Position numbers and translations under genes: made by a program. A DNA stretch of 40,606 nt from Enterobacteriaceae bacterium UBA2655. GTDB lineage: Bacteria > Pseudomonadota > Gammaproteobacteria > Enterobacterales > Enterobacteriaceae. This document shows, one piece after another, positions 8,016 to 18,829 of this stretch. The stretch covers positions 1 through 40,606 of the forward strand of contig DENB01000023.1 of assembly GCA_002359495.1 (NCBI GenBank), written 5' to 3'. How positions within the stretch are numbered: position 1 is the first letter of the stretch; each line of letters opens with the position of its first letter. The notes beneath the pieces are model-generated. The model saw nothing but the letters and a program-made list of their open reading frames with translations, was not told the origin of the DNA and ran no database searches.

Positions 8016-9782
8016 ATGAGCGGTGCAAGCAGAACGCTGAAGGTGAAAAAACAGGAAGATAAAGCCAGCTTTGTAAGCTGGCGTTTTGCGTTGCTGTGCG
8101 GCTGTATTCTACTGGCGCTCTGCGGTTTGCTCTCGCGCGTCGCCTGGCTGCAGGTGATCAAGCCGGACAAACTGGTGAAAGAGGGCGACCTGCGTTCGCT
8201 GCGCGTTCAGGCGATTCCTACCGCGCGCGGCATGATCAGCGACCGCGCCGGCCGACCGCTGGCGGTGAGCGTGCCGGTCAACGCCATCTGGGCCGATCCC
8301 AAAGAGCTGCACGAGCATGGCGGCGTGACGCTCGACAGCCGTTGGAAAGCGCTCGCCGACGCGCTCTCGGTGCCTCTCGATCAGCTGGCGGCGCGCGTGA
8401 ACGCTAATCCAAAGGGGCGTTTCGTCTATCTTGCCCGCCAGGTGAACCCGGCAATCGGCGACTACATCAAAAAGCTCAAGCTTCCCGGCATCTACCTGCG
8501 CGAAGAGTCGCGCCGTTATTATCCGGCCGGCCAGGTGACCTCTCACCTGATCGGCTTCACCAATATCGATGGCCAGGGCATCGAAGGCATCGAAAAAAGT
8601 TTCGATAAGTGGCTGACCGGACAGCCGGGCGAACGGACGGTGCGTAAAGACCGCTATGGCCGCGTTATCGAAGATATCTCTTCCGTCGACAGTCGCGCGG
8701 CGCACAACCTGACGCTCAGTATCGACGAACGTCTGCAGGCGCTGGTTTATCGCGAGCTCAATAATGCCGTGGCGTTCAACAAAGCGGAATCGGGCACCGC
8801 CGTGCTGGTGGATGTGAATACCGGCGAAGTGCTGGCGATGGCCAACAGCCCGGCCTACAACCCGAATAACCTCAGCGACACGCCGAAAGATGTGATGCGC
8901 AACCGCGCCATTACCGACATCTTCGAGCCGGGCTCCACCGTGAAGCCGATGGTGGTGATGGCCGCGCTGCAGCGCGGCGTGGTGAGAGAAAACAGCGTAC
9001 TGAATACTGTGCCGTACCGCGTCAATGGTCATGAGATCAAAGACGTGGCGCGCTACAACGAATTGACCCTTACCGGGGTGCTGCAGAAGTCGAGTAACGT
9101 CGGCGTTTCACGTTTGGCGTTAGCGATGCCGTCCTCAGCGTTAGTAGAAACTTACTCGCGTTTTGGACTGGGAAAGCCGACCAATTTGGGATTGGTTGGG
9201 GAAAGTAGTGGCTTATATCCGCAAAAACAACGGTGGTCTGACATAGAGAGGGCCACCTTCTCTTTCGGCTACGGGCTAATGGTAACGCCGTTACAGTTAG
9301 CGCGAGTCTATGCAACCATCGGCAGCTACGGCATCGCCCGTCCGCTGTCGATCACCAAAGTCGACCCGCCGGTCGCCGGCGAGCGCGTCTTCTCCGAGTC
9401 CCTGGTTAAAACCGTGGTGCATATGATGGAGAGCGTGGCGTTGCCCGGCGGCGGCGGCGTGAAGGCAGCTATTAAGGGTTACCGCATCGCCATTAAAACC
9501 GGCACCGCGAAAAAAGTCGGACCGGACGGGCGTTACGTAAATAAATATATCGCTTATACCGCAGGCGTCGCGCCTGCCAGCCATCCTCGTTTTGCCCTGG
9601 TGGTGGTGATTAACGATCCCCAGGCCGGGAAATATTATGGCGGCGCGGTTTCCGCGCCGGTGTTCGGCGCCATCATGGGCGGCGTATTGCGCACCATGAA
9701 CATCGAGCCCGACGCGCTGCCGGTCAATGAGAAAAACGAGTTGGTAATTAACACAAATGGGAATCCAAGTGACAGATCGTAA
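8016..9782 (+). CDS. ftsI: Septal peptidoglycan transpeptidase (PBP3)
   Basis: FtsI cross-links septal peptidoglycan and is the target of aztreonam and piperacillin. The 588 residues equal the E. coli protein. A cytoplasmic tail and one membrane anchor (about residues 24-45) precede the pedestal domain with the [13 protein letters not shown] motif. In the transpeptidase domain the catalytic Ser307 lies in GSTVK, SSN is at 359-361 and KTGTA is near 494. It sits 16 bases after ftsL. Codon use changes sharply over about 9096-9310: TTA, TTG, GTA, GGA, ATA, AGG, CTA and CGA replace the GC-ending codons used elsewhere. The protein stays conserved there, which suggests an RNA-level signal. Confidence 0.97.
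   Translation: MSGASRTLKVKKQEDKASFVSWRFALLCGCILLALCGLLSRVAWLQVIKPDKLVKEGDLRSLRVQAIPTARGMISDRAGRPLAVSVPVNAIWADPKELHEHGGVTLDSRWKALADALSVPLDQLAARVNANPKGRFVYLARQVNPAIGDYIKKLKLPGIYLREESRRYYPAGQVTSHLIGFTNIDGQGIEGIEKSFDKWLTGQPGERTVRKDRYGRVIEDISSVDSRAAHNLTLSIDERLQALVYRELNNAVAFNKAESGTAVLVDVNTGEVLAMANSPAYNPNNLSDTPKDVMRNRAITDIFEPGSTVKPMVVMAALQRGVVRENSVLNTVPYRVNGHEIKDVARYNELTLTGVLQKSSNVGVSRLALAMPSSALVETYSRFGLGKPTNLGLVGESSGLYPQKQRWSDIERATFSFGYGLMVTPLQLARVYATIGSYGIARPLSITKVDPPVAGERVFSESLVKTVVHMMESVALPGGGGVKAAIKGYRIAIKTGTAKKVGPDGRYVNKYIAYTAGVAPASHPRFALVVVINDPQAGKYYGGAVSAPVFGAIMGGVLRTMNIEPDALPVNEKNELVINTNGNPSDRS
9195..9270 (+). ncRNA. ftsO: Candidate ORF-internal sponge RNA FtsO within ftsI
   Basis: E. coli makes an Hfq-bound RNA, FtsO, from inside ftsI that sponges the envelope-stress sRNA RybB. 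Here, in the same part of ftsI, AAAGTAGTGGC (9202-9212) can pair with the RybB 5' end GCCACTGCTTT over 11 positions with one G-U pair. Thirty-two bases on, AGAGAGGG/CCTTCTCT (9245-9252 with 9256-9263) forms an 8-bp hairpin with a CCA loop followed by TTT, a plausible 3' end. The stretch uses rare codons (ATA GAG AGG, TTA, CTA) that the protein does not require. The ends are approximate and RybB itself is outside the window. Confidence 0.6.
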
Positions 9783-11256
9783 TCTGCGCGACTTACTGGC
9801 GCCGTGGGTGCCCGGCGCGCCGGCGCGCCCGCTTCGTGAGATGACGCTGGACAGCCGCAGCGCGGCATCCGGCGATCTGTTTGTCGCCGTAGCCGGCCAC
9901 CATGCCGACGGCCGGCGTTTTATTCCTCAGGCTATCGCCCAGGGCGTTTCGGCAGTGATCGCCGAAGCGGAAGGCGAGGCGGCTGATGGCGATATTCGCG
10001 AACTGCACGGCGTGCCGGTTATCTATCTGGCGCAGCTGCAACAGCGTCTTTCCGCGCTGGCCGGGCGTTTTTATCATCAGCCGGGCGAAAAGCTGCGGCT
10101 GATCGGCGTGACCGGCACCAATGGCAAAACCACCACGACGCAGCTGCTGGCGCAGTGGGCGAATCTGCTGGGCGAAACCGGCGCGGTGATGGGCACCGTC
10201 GGCAACGGCCTGTATGGCCGCCTGACGCCGACGGAAAATACCACCGGTTCCGCCGTTGAAGTTCAGCAGGTGCTGAACGAACTGGCGGGGCAGGGCGCGA
10301 CCCTGGCCGCGATGGAAATCTCCTCTCACGGCCTGGTGCAGCATCGCGTGGCGGCGCTGCCTTTCGCCGCTGGCGTCTTTACCAATCTGAGCCGCGATCA
10401 TCTCGACTATCACGGCGATATGCAGGGCTACGAATCAGCCAAGTGGCTGCTCTTTTCCGAACATCATCCGGGCGAGGCGATTATCAACGCCGACGATGAG
10501 GTAGGTCGCCGCTGGCTGCAAAAACTGCCCGACGCGGTGGCGGTCACGCTGGAAGATAATTTACAGCCGGATTGCCACGGCCGCTGGCTGAAGGCGACGG
10601 AAGTGCGCTACCACGATAACGGCGCCCGGATCCATTTTCGCTCCAGCTGGGGAGAAGGCGAGATTGAAAGCCGCCTGATGGGCGCGTTTAACGTCAGCAA
10701 CCTGCTGCTGGCGCTGGCTACCCTGCTGGCGCTCGGCTATTCGCTGGAGCAGCTGACGAAAACCGCGCCGCAATTGCAGCCGGTCTGCGGACGCATGGAA
10801 GTGTTTCATGCGCCGGGCAAGCCTACCGTAGTGGTCGATTACGCCCATACGCCCGATGCGCTGGAAAAGGCGCTTGAGGCGGCGCGCCTGCATTGCAAAG
10901 GCCGGCTTTGGTGTCTGTTCGGCTGCGGCGGCGATCGCGACAAAGGCAAACGTCCGCTGATGGGCGCCATCGCCGAACAGTTTGCCGATGTGGTGGTGAT
11001 CACCGACGACAATCCGCGCAGCGAGGAACCGGTGTCGATTGTCAACGATATCCTGAGCGGCCTGCTGGATCCGGGCCGGGCGCGCGTAGTTTCAGGCCGG
11101 GCGCAGGCCGTCACCAACGCGGTTATGCAGGCGAAGCCTGACGATATCGTGCTGGTGGCGGGAAAAGGCCACGAAGATTATCAGATCGTCGGCAACCGCC
11201 GTCTCGACTACTCCGACCGCCTGACGGTCGCCCGTTTACTGGGGGTGATCGTATGA
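9769..11256 (+). CDS. murE: UDP-MurNAc-tripeptide synthetase (meso-DAP adding)
   Basis: MurE adds meso-diaminopimelate to UDP-MurNAc-L-Ala-D-Glu in the cytoplasm, using ATP. From the GTG at 9769 it has 495 residues, the E. coli length. [13 protein letters not shown] is the P-loop, the [10 protein letters not shown] region holds metal and substrate ligands, and DDNPRSEEP carries the DNPR motif that selects meso-DAP over lysine. GTG is chosen over the in-frame ATG at 9757 because GGGA is correctly spaced before it and the product then starts [12 protein letters not shown] like its relatives. It overlaps the end of ftsI by 14 bases and the start of murF by 4. Confidence 0.96.
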   Translation: MTDRNLRDLLAPWVPGAPARPLREMTLDSRSAASGDLFVAVAGHHADGRRFIPQAIAQGVSAVIAEAEGEAADGDIRELHGVPVIYLAQLQQRLSALAGRFYHQPGEKLRLIGVTGTNGKTTTTQLLAQWANLLGETGAVMGTVGNGLYGRLTPTENTTGSAVEVQQVLNELAGQGATLAAMEISSHGLVQHRVAALPFAAGVFTNLSRDHLDYHGDMQGYESAKWLLFSEHHPGEAIINADDEVGRRWLQKLPDAVAVTLEDNLQPDCHGRWLKATEVRYHDNGARIHFRSSWGEGEIESRLMGAFNVSNLLLALATLLALGYSLEQLTKTAPQLQPVCGRMEVFHAPGKPTVVVDYAHTPDALEKALEAARLHCKGRLWCLFGCGGDRDKGKRPLMGAIAEQFADVVVITDDNPRSEEPVSIVNDILSGLLDPGRARVVSGRAQAVTNAVMQAKPDDIVLVAGKGHEDYQIVGNRRLDYSDRLTVARLLGVIV

Positions 11257-12614
11257 TTCCCGTATCGTTAAAAACTCTGGCGGAAGTGACTGGCGGCAAG
11301 CTGGTCGGCAGCGATTTAACACTGAACGACGTCACCACCGATACCCGTAAAGTCACCGCCGGCAGCCTGTTTGTCGCGCTGGTGGGCGAGCGTTTCGATG
11401 CGCATGACTTTGTGGGTGACGCTATCGCCAACGGCGCGCAGGCGTTGCTGGTGAGTAAGCACTTACAGGTCGCTGTGCCGCAGGTGATCGTCAGCGACAC
11501 GCGCCTGGCGTTCGGCAAGCTCGCCGCCTGGGTGCGTCAGCAGGCGAAAGCGCGCGTCGTGGCGCTGACCGGCTCCTCCGGCAAAACCTCCGTGAAGGAG
11601 ATGACTGCGGCGATTTTGCGCCAGTGCGGCGAGACGCTCTACACCGCCGGCAACCTGAACAACGATTTTGGCGTGCCAATGACGCTGCTGCGTCTGACGC
11701 CGCAGCACGATTACGCCGTCATTGAGCTGGGCGCCAACCATCAGGGCGAGATCGCCTATACCACCGAACTGGTGCGCCCTGAAAGCGCGCTGATCAACAA
11801 CCTGGCGGCGGCGCACCTGGAAGGGTTCGGCTCGCTGGACGGCGTGGCGAAAGCCAAGAGCGAAATCTTCGCCGGTCTGCCGGCGCACGGCACCGCCATT
11901 CTGAACCAGGAGAGTAATGACTGGCCGCACTGGCAGACGCAGCTGCACGGCAAAACCGTCTGGCGCTTCGCGCCGCAGGCGCAGGCCGATAGCGACTTCT
12001 GGGCCAGCGATGTGCGGGTCGGCGTCGACGGCACGCGCTTCGTGATGCATACGCCGCGCGGCGAGGTCGATATTCTTCTGCCGCTGCCGGGACGTCACAA
12101 CGTGGCGAACGCGCTGGCGGCCGCGGCGCTGGCGCTCTCGGTCGAGGTGCCGCTCAGCGCGGTGCAGGCCGGTCTGAAAACGCTGCAGGCGGTGCCCGGA
12201 CGTCTCTTCCCGGTGCGACTCTCGGAAACGCAGCTGTTGCTCGACGACAGCTACAACGCCAACGTCGGCTCGATGACCGCCGCCGCGCAGGTGCTGGGTA
12301 CCATGCCGGGCTATCGCGTCATGGTAGTGGGCGATATGGCCGAACTGGGCGACGAAGCGGAGCAGTGCCATCGCGAAGTGGGCCTGGCGGCGAAGCTGGC
12401 GGGCGTCGATCGCGTGCTCAGCGTCGGCTCGCTCAGCCATTACATTAGCGAAGCCAGCGGCGTCGGCGAACATTTCGCCAGCAAGGCCGAACTGGTTAAA
12501 CGACTGCGGACGCTGTTGTCCGAACACCCGGAAATTACCGTTTTGATAAAAGGTTCGCGTAGTGCCGCCATGGAGCAGGTAATACAGAGCTTACAGGAGA
12601 AAGGAACATGTTAG
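11253..12614 (+). CDS. murF: UDP-MurNAc-tripeptide-D-Ala-D-Ala ligase
   Basis: MurF attaches the D-Ala-D-Ala dipeptide made by DdlB to UDP-MurNAc-tripeptide, completing the pentapeptide precursor. It has 453 residues against 452 in E. coli. The N-terminal domain recognises the UDP end ([16 protein letters not shown]), the central Mur-ligase domain has the P-loop [14 protein letters not shown] near residue 105 and [10 protein letters not shown], and the C-terminal domain has [11 protein letters not shown] and VVGDMAELG. The ATG overlaps the murE stop (ATGA) and the end overlaps mraY by 7 bases, so translation is tightly coupled. Confidence 0.97.
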   Translation: MIPVSLKTLAEVTGGKLVGSDLTLNDVTTDTRKVTAGSLFVALVGERFDAHDFVGDAIANGAQALLVSKHLQVAVPQVIVSDTRLAFGKLAAWVRQQAKARVVALTGSSGKTSVKEMTAAILRQCGETLYTAGNLNNDFGVPMTLLRLTPQHDYAVIELGANHQGEIAYTTELVRPESALINNLAAAHLEGFGSLDGVAKAKSEIFAGLPAHGTAILNQESNDWPHWQTQLHGKTVWRFAPQAQADSDFWASDVRVGVDGTRFVMHTPRGEVDILLPLPGRHNVANALAAAALALSVEVPLSAVQAGLKTLQAVPGRLFPVRLSETQLLLDDSYNANVGSMTAAAQVLGTMPGYRVMVVGDMAELGDEAEQCHREVGLAAKLAGVDRVLSVGSLSHYISEASGVGEHFASKAELVKRLRTLLSEHPEITVLIKGSRSAAMEQVIQSLQEKGTC

Positions 12615-13690
12615 TCTGGCTGGCCGAGCATCTGGTCACTCTGTATTCCGGCTTTAACGTCTTTTCCTATTTGACGTTTCGCGCCATCGTCAGCCTGCTG
12701 ACCGCGCTTTTCCTCTCGCTGTGGATGGGGCCGCGCCTGATCGCGTGGCTGCAAAAATTACAGATTGGCCAGGTGGTTCGTAACGACGGCCCGGAGTCGC
12801 ACTTCAGCAAGCGCGGCACGCCGACCATGGGCGGCATTATGATCCTCACCTCAATTACCGTGTCGGTGCTGATGTGGGCCTATCCTTCCAATCCTTACGT
12901 CTGGTGCGTGCTGGTGGTGCTGGTCGGCTTCGGCATCATCGGGTTTGTGGACGATTACCGCAAAGTGGTGCGTAAAGACACCAAAGGGCTGATTGCGCGC
13001 TGGAAATATTTCTGGATGTCGGTGATCTCCCTCGGCGTGGCGTTTGCGCTTTTTGTCGCCGGTAAAGGGACGCCCGCCACGCAGCTGGTGGTGCCGTTCT
13101 TTAAAGACATTATGCCGCAGCTCGGGCTGTTCTATGTGCTGCTGGCTTACTTCGTGATTGTCGGCACCGGCAACGCGGTCAACCTGACCGACGGCCTTGA
13201 CGGCCTGGCGATCATGCCGACGGTGTTTGTCGCGGCGGGCTTCGCGCTGGTCGCCTGGGCGACGGGCAACGTGGTGTTCGCGGAATATCTGCATATTCCC
13301 TATCTGCGTCATGCCGGCGAGCTGGTGATCGTCTGTACCGCCATCGTGGGCGCCGGACTTGGCTTTCTCTGGTTCAACACCTACCCGGCGCAGGTCTTTA
13401 TGGGCGACGTGGGTTCGCTGGCGCTGGGCGGCGCACTGGGCACTATCGCGGTGCTGCTGCGTCAGGAGTTTTTGCTGGTGATCATGGGCGGCGTGTTTGT
13501 CGTCGAGACGCTGTCGGTGATCCTGCAGGTGGGATCGTTCAAGCTGCGCGGCCAGCGCATCTTCCGTATGGCGCCGATCCATCACCACTATGAATTAAAA
13601 GGCTGGCCGGAGCCGCGCGTCATTGTGCGCTTCTGGATTATTTCGCTGATGCTGGTGCTGATTGGCCTGGCAACGCTGAAGGTACGTTAA
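12608..13690 (+). CDS. mraY: Phospho-MurNAc-pentapeptide transferase (lipid I synthase)
   Basis: MraY moves phospho-MurNAc-pentapeptide from UDP to undecaprenyl phosphate on the inner face of the cytoplasmic membrane, making lipid I. It has 360 residues, equal to E. coli, and about ten hydrophobic membrane segments. The catalytic Asp motif FVDDYRK, the [11 protein letters not shown] motif, the [11 protein letters not shown] motif and the [15 protein letters not shown] histidine motif near the C-terminus ([13 protein letters not shown]) are all present. AGGAGAAAGGAAC precedes the ATG inside murF. murD follows two bases after the stop. Confidence 0.97.
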   Translation: MLVWLAEHLVTLYSGFNVFSYLTFRAIVSLLTALFLSLWMGPRLIAWLQKLQIGQVVRNDGPESHFSKRGTPTMGGIMILTSITVSVLMWAYPSNPYVWCVLVVLVGFGIIGFVDDYRKVVRKDTKGLIARWKYFWMSVISLGVAFALFVAGKGTPATQLVVPFFKDIMPQLGLFYVLLAYFVIVGTGNAVNLTDGLDGLAIMPTVFVAAGFALVAWATGNVVFAEYLHIPYLRHAGELVIVCTAIVGAGLGFLWFNTYPAQVFMGDVGSLALGGALGTIAVLLRQEFLLVIMGGVFVVETLSVILQVGSFKLRGQRIFRMAPIHHHYELKGWPEPRVIVRFWIISLMLVLIGLATLKVR

Positions 13691-13692
13691 TT

Positions 13693-15009
13693 ATGGCTGA
13701 CTATCGGGGCAGAAAAGTCGTCATTATCGGGTTGGGCCTGACCGGCCTCTCCTGTGTTGATTTCTTTTTAGCGCAGGGCGTTACGCCTCGCGTAGTCGAT
13801 ACGCGCCTGTCGCCGCCGGGCGTCGACAAGCTGCCGGACAGCGTCGAGCGCTATCTGGGCGGCATTAACAGCGACTGGCTGCTGGCGGCCGATCTGATCA
13901 TCGCCAGTCCGGGCATCGCGCTCTCCCATCCGGCCCTGAGCGAAGCGGCCGAAGCCGGAATCGAAATCGTCGGCGATATCGAACTGTTTTGCCGCGAGGC
14001 GCAGGCGCCGATCGTGGCGATTACCGGCTCCAACGGCAAAAGCACCGTGACGACGCTGGTGGGCGAGATGGCGAAGGCGGCAGGCTGGCTGGTGGGGATC
14101 GGCGGCAATATCGGCCTGCCGGCGTTATCCCTGCTGAAAGAGCCTGCGCAGCTTTACGTGCTGGAACTCTCCAGCTTCCAGCTGGAAAGCACCTGGAGCT
14201 TGAAGGCCGCCGCGGCGACGATCCTGAACGTTACCGAAGATCATATGGATCGCTATCCGCTCGGCATGCAGCAATACCGCGCGGCGAAGCTGCGCATCTA
14301 CGAAAACGCCGAAGTCTGCGTAGTGAACGCCGACGACGGCATGACGATGCCGGTGCGCGGCGCCGACGCGCGCTGCGTCAGCTTCGGCGTCGACGTGGGC
14401 GATTATCACCTGAACCGGCAGCAGGGCAGCATCTGGCTGCGGGTAAAAGGCGAAAAAGTGCTGAATACCGACGAGATGAAGCTGGTAGGACAGCACAACT
14501 ACACCAACGCGCTGGCGGCGCTGGCGCTGGCGGATGCCGCAGGCCTGCCGCGCGCTTCCAGCCTGAAGGCGTTGACGACCTTTACCGGTCTGCCGCACCG
14601 TTTTCAGCTGGCGCATGAGCGCAACGGCGTACGCTGGATCAACGACTCCAAGGCGACCAACGTCGGCAGCACCGAAGCGGCGCTGAACGGCTTGCAGGTA
14701 AAAGGCACGCTCTGGCTGCTGCTGGGCGGCGACGGCAAATCCGCGGATTTCACGCCGCTGGCGCGCTACCTGCAGGGCGACCATGTGCGGATTTTTTGCT
14801 TCGGACGCGACGGCGACGCGCTGGCCGCCTTACGGCCTGACATCGCCACGCGCACGGAAACCCTGCGCCAGGCGATGGAGCAGATCGCGCATCAGGTGCA
14901 GCCGGGAGATATGGTTCTGCTTTCGCCTGCCTGCGCCAGCCTCGACCAGTTCCGTAATTTTGAACAGCGCGGCGAGCAGTTTGCGCAGCTGGCGAAGGAG
15001 TTGGGATGA
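13693..15009 (+). CDS. murD: UDP-MurNAc-L-Ala:D-Glu ligase
   Basis: MurD adds D-glutamate to UDP-MurNAc-L-Ala in the cytoplasm. It has 438 residues, the E. coli length. The N-terminal Rossmann-like domain begins with [13 protein letters not shown], the P-loop is [16 protein letters not shown] near residue 110, and [20 protein letters not shown] and [15 protein letters not shown] are Mur-ligase signatures. [19 protein letters not shown] lies near the C-terminus. It is two bases from mraY and its TGA overlaps the ftsW ATG by 4 bases. Confidence 0.97.
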   Translation: MADYRGRKVVIIGLGLTGLSCVDFFLAQGVTPRVVDTRLSPPGVDKLPDSVERYLGGINSDWLLAADLIIASPGIALSHPALSEAAEAGIEIVGDIELFCREAQAPIVAITGSNGKSTVTTLVGEMAKAAGWLVGIGGNIGLPALSLLKEPAQLYVLELSSFQLESTWSLKAAAATILNVTEDHMDRYPLGMQQYRAAKLRIYENAEVCVVNADDGMTMPVRGADARCVSFGVDVGDYHLNRQQGSIWLRVKGEKVLNTDEMKLVGQHNYTNALAALALADAAGLPRASSLKALTTFTGLPHRFQLAHERNGVRWINDSKATNVGSTEAALNGLQVKGTLWLLLGGDGKSADFTPLARYLQGDHVRIFCFGRDGDALAALRPDIATRTETLRQAMEQIAHQVQPGDMVLLSPACASLDQFRNFEQRGEQFAQLAKELG

Positions 15010-16229
15010 TGCGATTTCCCGGGCTGAACCTGGCGGGCGGCATTACCGAGCGCCTGAAAGAGTGGGTGATGGGCGTCGGCGCGCGCGAAAGCGACGGCGC
15101 CGCCATGGTGCTGTACGACCGCACGCTGCTTTGGCTGACCTTTGGTCTGGCGATCGTGGGCTTCGTGATGGTGACGTCGGCCTCAATGCCGGTGGGCCAA
15201 CGTCTGTCGGACGATCCTTTCTATTTCGCCAAGCGCGATGCGCTCTATCTGGCGTTGGCGCTGGGCATCGCGTTGGTGACGCTGCGGGTGCCGATGAGTG
15301 TCTGGCAGCGTTACAGCAACGCCATGCTGCTCGCGTCGGTGGTCATGCTGCTGATCGTTCTGGTGGTGGGCAGCTCGGTTAACGGCGCGTCGCGCTGGAT
15401 CGCGCTGGGCCCGTTGCGAATTCAGCCTGCGGAGCTGTCGAAGCTGTCGCTGTTCTGCTATCTCGCCAGCTATCTGGTGCGCAAGGTGGAAGAGGTGCGC
15501 AACAACTTCTGGGGCTTCTGCAAGCCGATGGGCGTGATGGTGGTGCTGGCGGTGCTGCTGTTGGCGCAGCCGGACTTGGGCACGGTGGTGGTGCTGTTCG
15601 TGACGACGCTGGCGATGCTGTTTCTCGCCGGCGCCAAGCTCTGGCAGTTTCTGGCGATTATCGGATCCGGCATTTTCGCCATGGTGCTGCTGATTATCGC
15701 CGAGCCTTACCGTATGCGCCGCGTGACCTCTTTCTGGGATCCGTGGGAAGACCCCTTCGGCAGCGGCTATCAGCTAACTCAGTCGCTAATGGCCTTCGGC
15801 CGCGGCGAATTCTGGGGACAGGGCCTCGGGAATTCGGTGCAAAAACTTGAGTATCTGCCGGAAGCGCACACCGACTTCATTTTCTCGATTATCGGGGAAG
15901 AACTCGGTTATGTCGGTGTGGTTTTGGCGCTGTTAATGGTATTCTTCGTGGCTTTTCGTGCGATGTCGATTGGCCGCCGCGCGTTAGAGATCGATCAGCG
16001 TTTCGCCGGCTTCCTGGCCTGCTCGATCGGCGTCTGGTTCAGCTTTCAGGCGCTGGTAAACGTCGGCGCGGCAGCCGGAATGCTGCCGACCAAAGGTCTG
16101 ACGCTGCCGCTGATCAGCTACGGCGGATCGAGCTTGATCATCATGTCGACGGCCATCGTATTTTTATTGCGCATAGATTATGAAACGCGCCTGGCGAAAG
16201 CGCAGGCGTTTACCCGAGGTGGTCGATGA
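15006..16229 (+). CDS. ftsW: Septal peptidoglycan glycosyltransferase (SEDS family)
   Basis: FtsW polymerises lipid II at the septum together with FtsI. It is a SEDS-family membrane protein with about ten membrane segments. The 407 residues compare with 414 in E. coli; the difference is in the variable cytoplasmic N-terminus. Visible signatures are [45 protein letters not shown] and the closing [13 protein letters not shown]. Two ATGs in tandem (15006 and 15009) can serve as the start; the first overlaps the murD stop. The end overlaps murG by 4 bases. Confidence 0.96.
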   Translation: MMRFPGLNLAGGITERLKEWVMGVGARESDGAAMVLYDRTLLWLTFGLAIVGFVMVTSASMPVGQRLSDDPFYFAKRDALYLALALGIALVTLRVPMSVWQRYSNAMLLASVVMLLIVLVVGSSVNGASRWIALGPLRIQPAELSKLSLFCYLASYLVRKVEEVRNNFWGFCKPMGVMVVLAVLLLAQPDLGTVVVLFVTTLAMLFLAGAKLWQFLAIIGSGIFAMVLLIIAEPYRMRRVTSFWDPWEDPFGSGYQLTQSLMAFGRGEFWGQGLGNSVQKLEYLPEAHTDFIFSIIGEELGYVGVVLALLMVFFVAFRAMSIGRRALEIDQRFAGFLACSIGVWFSFQALVNVGAAAGMLPTKGLTLPLISYGGSSLIIMSTAIVFLLRIDYETRLAKAQAFTRGGR

Positions 16230-17305
16230 GTGGCAAGCGGCTAATGGTGATGGCGGGCGGAACCGGCGGACATGTATTTCCCGGACTGGCCGTCGCGCAT
16301 CATCTGATAGAGCAGGGCTGGCAGGTGCGCTGGCTGGGAACGGCGGACCGTATGGAAGCGGATCTGGTGCCGAAGCACGGCATCGACATTGAATTTATCC
16401 GCATCAGCGGGTTGCGCGGCAAAGGGATCAAAGCGCTGCTGCTGGCGCCGGTGCGTATTTTTAATGCCTGGCGTCAGGCGCGTGCCATCATGAAATCCTG
16501 GCGGCCGCATGTCGTATTGGGCATGGGCGGCTATGTTTCAGGTCCGGGCGGGCTGGCGGCGTGGAGCTGCGGCATTCCGGTGGTGCTGCACGAACAGAAC
16601 GGCATTGCGGGCCTGACGAACAAGTGGCTGGCGAAAATCGCGAAAAAAGTGATGCAGGCCTTTCCCGGCGCCTTTCCCGATGCGGAGGTGGTCGGCAATC
16701 CGGTGCGTACCGACGTGCTGGCGCTGCCTCTGCCGGCGCAGCGTCTGACTAACCGCAGTGGTCCGGTGCGGGTACTGGTGATCGGCGGCAGCCAGGGCGC
16801 GCGCATTCTGAACCAGACGATGCCGCAAGTGGCGGCGCGCATGGGCGAGCGCATTACCCTGTGGCATCAGGTAGGCAAGGGCGCGCTGCAGAGCGTAGAA
16901 CAGGATTACCGGCAGGCGGGACAGCATCAGCACAAGATCGCCGAATTTATTGATGATATGGCCGCCGCCTACGCCTGGGCTGACGTGGTGGTTTGCCGTT
17001 CCGGCGCCCTGACGGTAAGCGAAGTGGCGGCCGCAGGCTTACCGGCGATTTTCGTGCCTTTTCAGCATAAGGATCGCCAGCAGTACTGGAACGCGCTGCC
17101 GCTGGAGAAAGCGGGCGCAGCCAAAATTTATGAGCAGCCGCAATTTACTGCGGATGCCGTGGCGGAGACGCTGGGCCAGTGGGATCGCGCCACCTTGCTG
17201 ACGATGGCGGAAAAAGCCCGTCAGGTCGCGATTCCCGACGCCACTGAACGCGTCGCCGTCGAAGTGGCGAAAGCCGCAAATACTTTTTCCGGTCAGCCCG
17301 GCTGA
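16226..17305 (+). CDS. murG: GlcNAc transferase making lipid II
   Basis: MurG adds GlcNAc from UDP-GlcNAc to lipid I on the cytoplasmic face of the membrane, giving lipid II. It has 359 residues (355 in E. coli) in a GT-B fold. The first glycine loop is [16 protein letters not shown] near residue 10, the second is [10 protein letters not shown], and [14 protein letters not shown] with [13 protein letters not shown] forms the UDP-GlcNAc site. [12 protein letters not shown] is also typical. The ATG overlaps the ftsW stop. A 48-base gap separates it from murC, the first gap of that size since ftsI. Confidence 0.97.
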   Translation: MSGKRLMVMAGGTGGHVFPGLAVAHHLIEQGWQVRWLGTADRMEADLVPKHGIDIEFIRISGLRGKGIKALLLAPVRIFNAWRQARAIMKSWRPHVVLGMGGYVSGPGGLAAWSCGIPVVLHEQNGIAGLTNKWLAKIAKKVMQAFPGAFPDAEVVGNPVRTDVLALPLPAQRLTNRSGPVRVLVIGGSQGARILNQTMPQVAARMGERITLWHQVGKGALQSVEQDYRQAGQHQHKIAEFIDDMAAAYAWADVVVCRSGALTVSEVAAAGLPAIFVPFQHKDRQQYWNALPLEKAGAAKIYEQPQFTADAVAETLGQWDRATLLTMAEKARQVAIPDATERVAVEVAKAANTFSGQPG

Positions 17306-17353
17306 CCCGTGCCGTGATGCGGCACAAATCGAAATAACAGGTAACTGAGAAAG

Positions 17354-18829
17354 ATGAATACACAACAATTGGCAAAACTGCGTTCCATTGTGCCCGAGAT
17401 GCGTCGCGTCCGGCACATCCATTTTGTCGGCATTGGCGGTGCCGGCATGGGCGGTATTGCCGAAGTGTTGGCGAATGAAGGCTATCATATCAGCGGTTCC
17501 GATCTGGCGCCGAATGCGGTGACTCAGCATCTGACGTCGCTGGGCGCGACCATCTACTTCAACCACCGGCCGGAAAACGTCACCGACGCCAGCGTGGTGG
17601 TGGTCTCCAGCGCCGTCGCGCAGGATAACCCGGAGCTGATCGCCGCGCGTGAAGCGCGTATTCCGGTGATCCGTCGCGCTGAGATGCTGGCGGAGCTGAT
17701 GCGTTTCCGTCACGGCATCGCGGTGGCCGGAACGCACGGGAAAACCACGACCACGGCGATGGTCGCCAGCATCTATGCGGAAGGCGGACTTGATCCGACT
17801 TTCGTGAACGGCGGGCTGGTGAAAGCGGCCGGCACCCATGCGCGTCTGGGCAGCAGCCGCTATCTGATTGCGGAAGCGGACGAAAGCGACGCCTCTTTTC
17901 TGCATCTGCAGCCGATGGTGGCGATCGTCACCAATATCGAAGCCGACCACATGGATACCTATCAGGGCGATTTTGAGAACCTGAAGCAGACCTTTATCAA
18001 CTTCCTGCACAACCTGCCTTTTTACGGCCGCGCGGTAATGTGCGTGGACGATACCGTCATCCGCGATTTGATCCCGCGCGTCGGACGTCAGATCACCACT
18101 TACGGCTTCAGCGACGATGCCGATGTGCGTATCGAGAATTATGAGCAGCGCGGCGCGCAGGGCCATTTTACCCTGGTGCGCCATGACAAGCCGCTGATGA
18201 CGGTGACGCTGAACGCGCCGGGACGCCATAACGCGCTGAACGCGGCGGCGGCGGTTGCCGTGGCGACGGAAGAGGGCATTGAGGACCAGGCTATTCTGGC
18301 CGCGCTGGAGAGTTTTCAGGGCACGGGACGTCGCTTCGACCTGCTGGGCGAGTTCGCGACCGAGGCGGTCAACGGCGTCGCGGGCAGCGCGATGCTGGTG
18401 GACGATTACGGTCATCACCCGACAGAAGTGGACGCGACCATCAAAGCCGCGCGCGCCGGCTGGCCGGATAAAAGGCTGGTCATGGTGTTTCAGCCGCATC
18501 GTTACAGCCGTACGCGCGATCTGTTCGACGACTTCGCCAACGTGCTGTCGCAGGTCGACGTTCTGTTGATGCTGGACGTGTATGCGGCGGGCGAACCCGC
18601 GATCCCCGGCGCCGACAGCCGCTCGCTTTGCCGCTCCATTCGCGGCCGCGGCAAAGTCGATCCGATTCTGGTTTCCGATCATGACGCCTTGCCCGACATG
18701 CTGGCGCCGACCCTCTCCGGCAACGATTTGATCCTTATGCAGGGTGCCGGCAACGTCGGCAAAATCGCCCGTAAGCTGGCCGATGCGAAACTGCAACCGT
18801 CGCGCCAGCAGGAGGAACAGCATGGCTGA
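17354..18829 (+). CDS. murC: UDP-MurNAc:L-alanine ligase
   Basis: MurC starts the peptide stem by adding L-alanine to UDP-MurNAc. It has 491 residues, equal to E. coli, and begins [37 protein letters not shown] near residue 24 is the UDP-binding glycine loop, [13 protein letters not shown] near residue 125 is the P-loop, and [20 protein letters not shown] and [10 protein letters not shown] are Mur-ligase signatures. The end overlaps the ddlB start by 8 bases, and the murC 3' end supplies the ddlB ribosome binding site. Confidence 0.97.
   Translation: MNTQQLAKLRSIVPEMRRVRHIHFVGIGGAGMGGIAEVLANEGYHISGSDLAPNAVTQHLTSLGATIYFNHRPENVTDASVVVVSSAVAQDNPELIAAREARIPVIRRAEMLAELMRFRHGIAVAGTHGKTTTTAMVASIYAEGGLDPTFVNGGLVKAAGTHARLGSSRYLIAEADESDASFLHLQPMVAIVTNIEADHMDTYQGDFENLKQTFINFLHNLPFYGRAVMCVDDTVIRDLIPRVGRQITTYGFSDDADVRIENYEQRGAQGHFTLVRHDKPLMTVTLNAPGRHNALNAAAAVAVATEEGIEDQAILAALESFQGTGRRFDLLGEFATEAVNGVAGSAMLVDDYGHHPTEVDATIKAARAGWPDKRLVMVFQPHRYSRTRDLFDDFANVLSQVDVLLMLDVYAAGEPAIPGADSRSLCRSIRGRGKVDPILVSDHDALPDMLAPTLSGNDLILMQGAGNVGKIARKLADAKLQPSRQQEEQHG

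Noticed and set aside
8109..9032. 307-codon minus-strand open frame opposite ftsI
   Set aside because: Antisense shadow of a conserved gene with no independent evidence such as a ribosome site or domain.
9757..9768. ATG start for murE giving four extra residues
   Set aside because: No ribosome site precedes it, whereas the GTG at 9769 has GGGA at good spacing and gives the family N-terminus.
11463..12527. 354-codon minus-strand open frame opposite murF
   Set aside because: Antisense to a full-length Mur ligase; composition is His/Arg/Gln-rich with no known fold.
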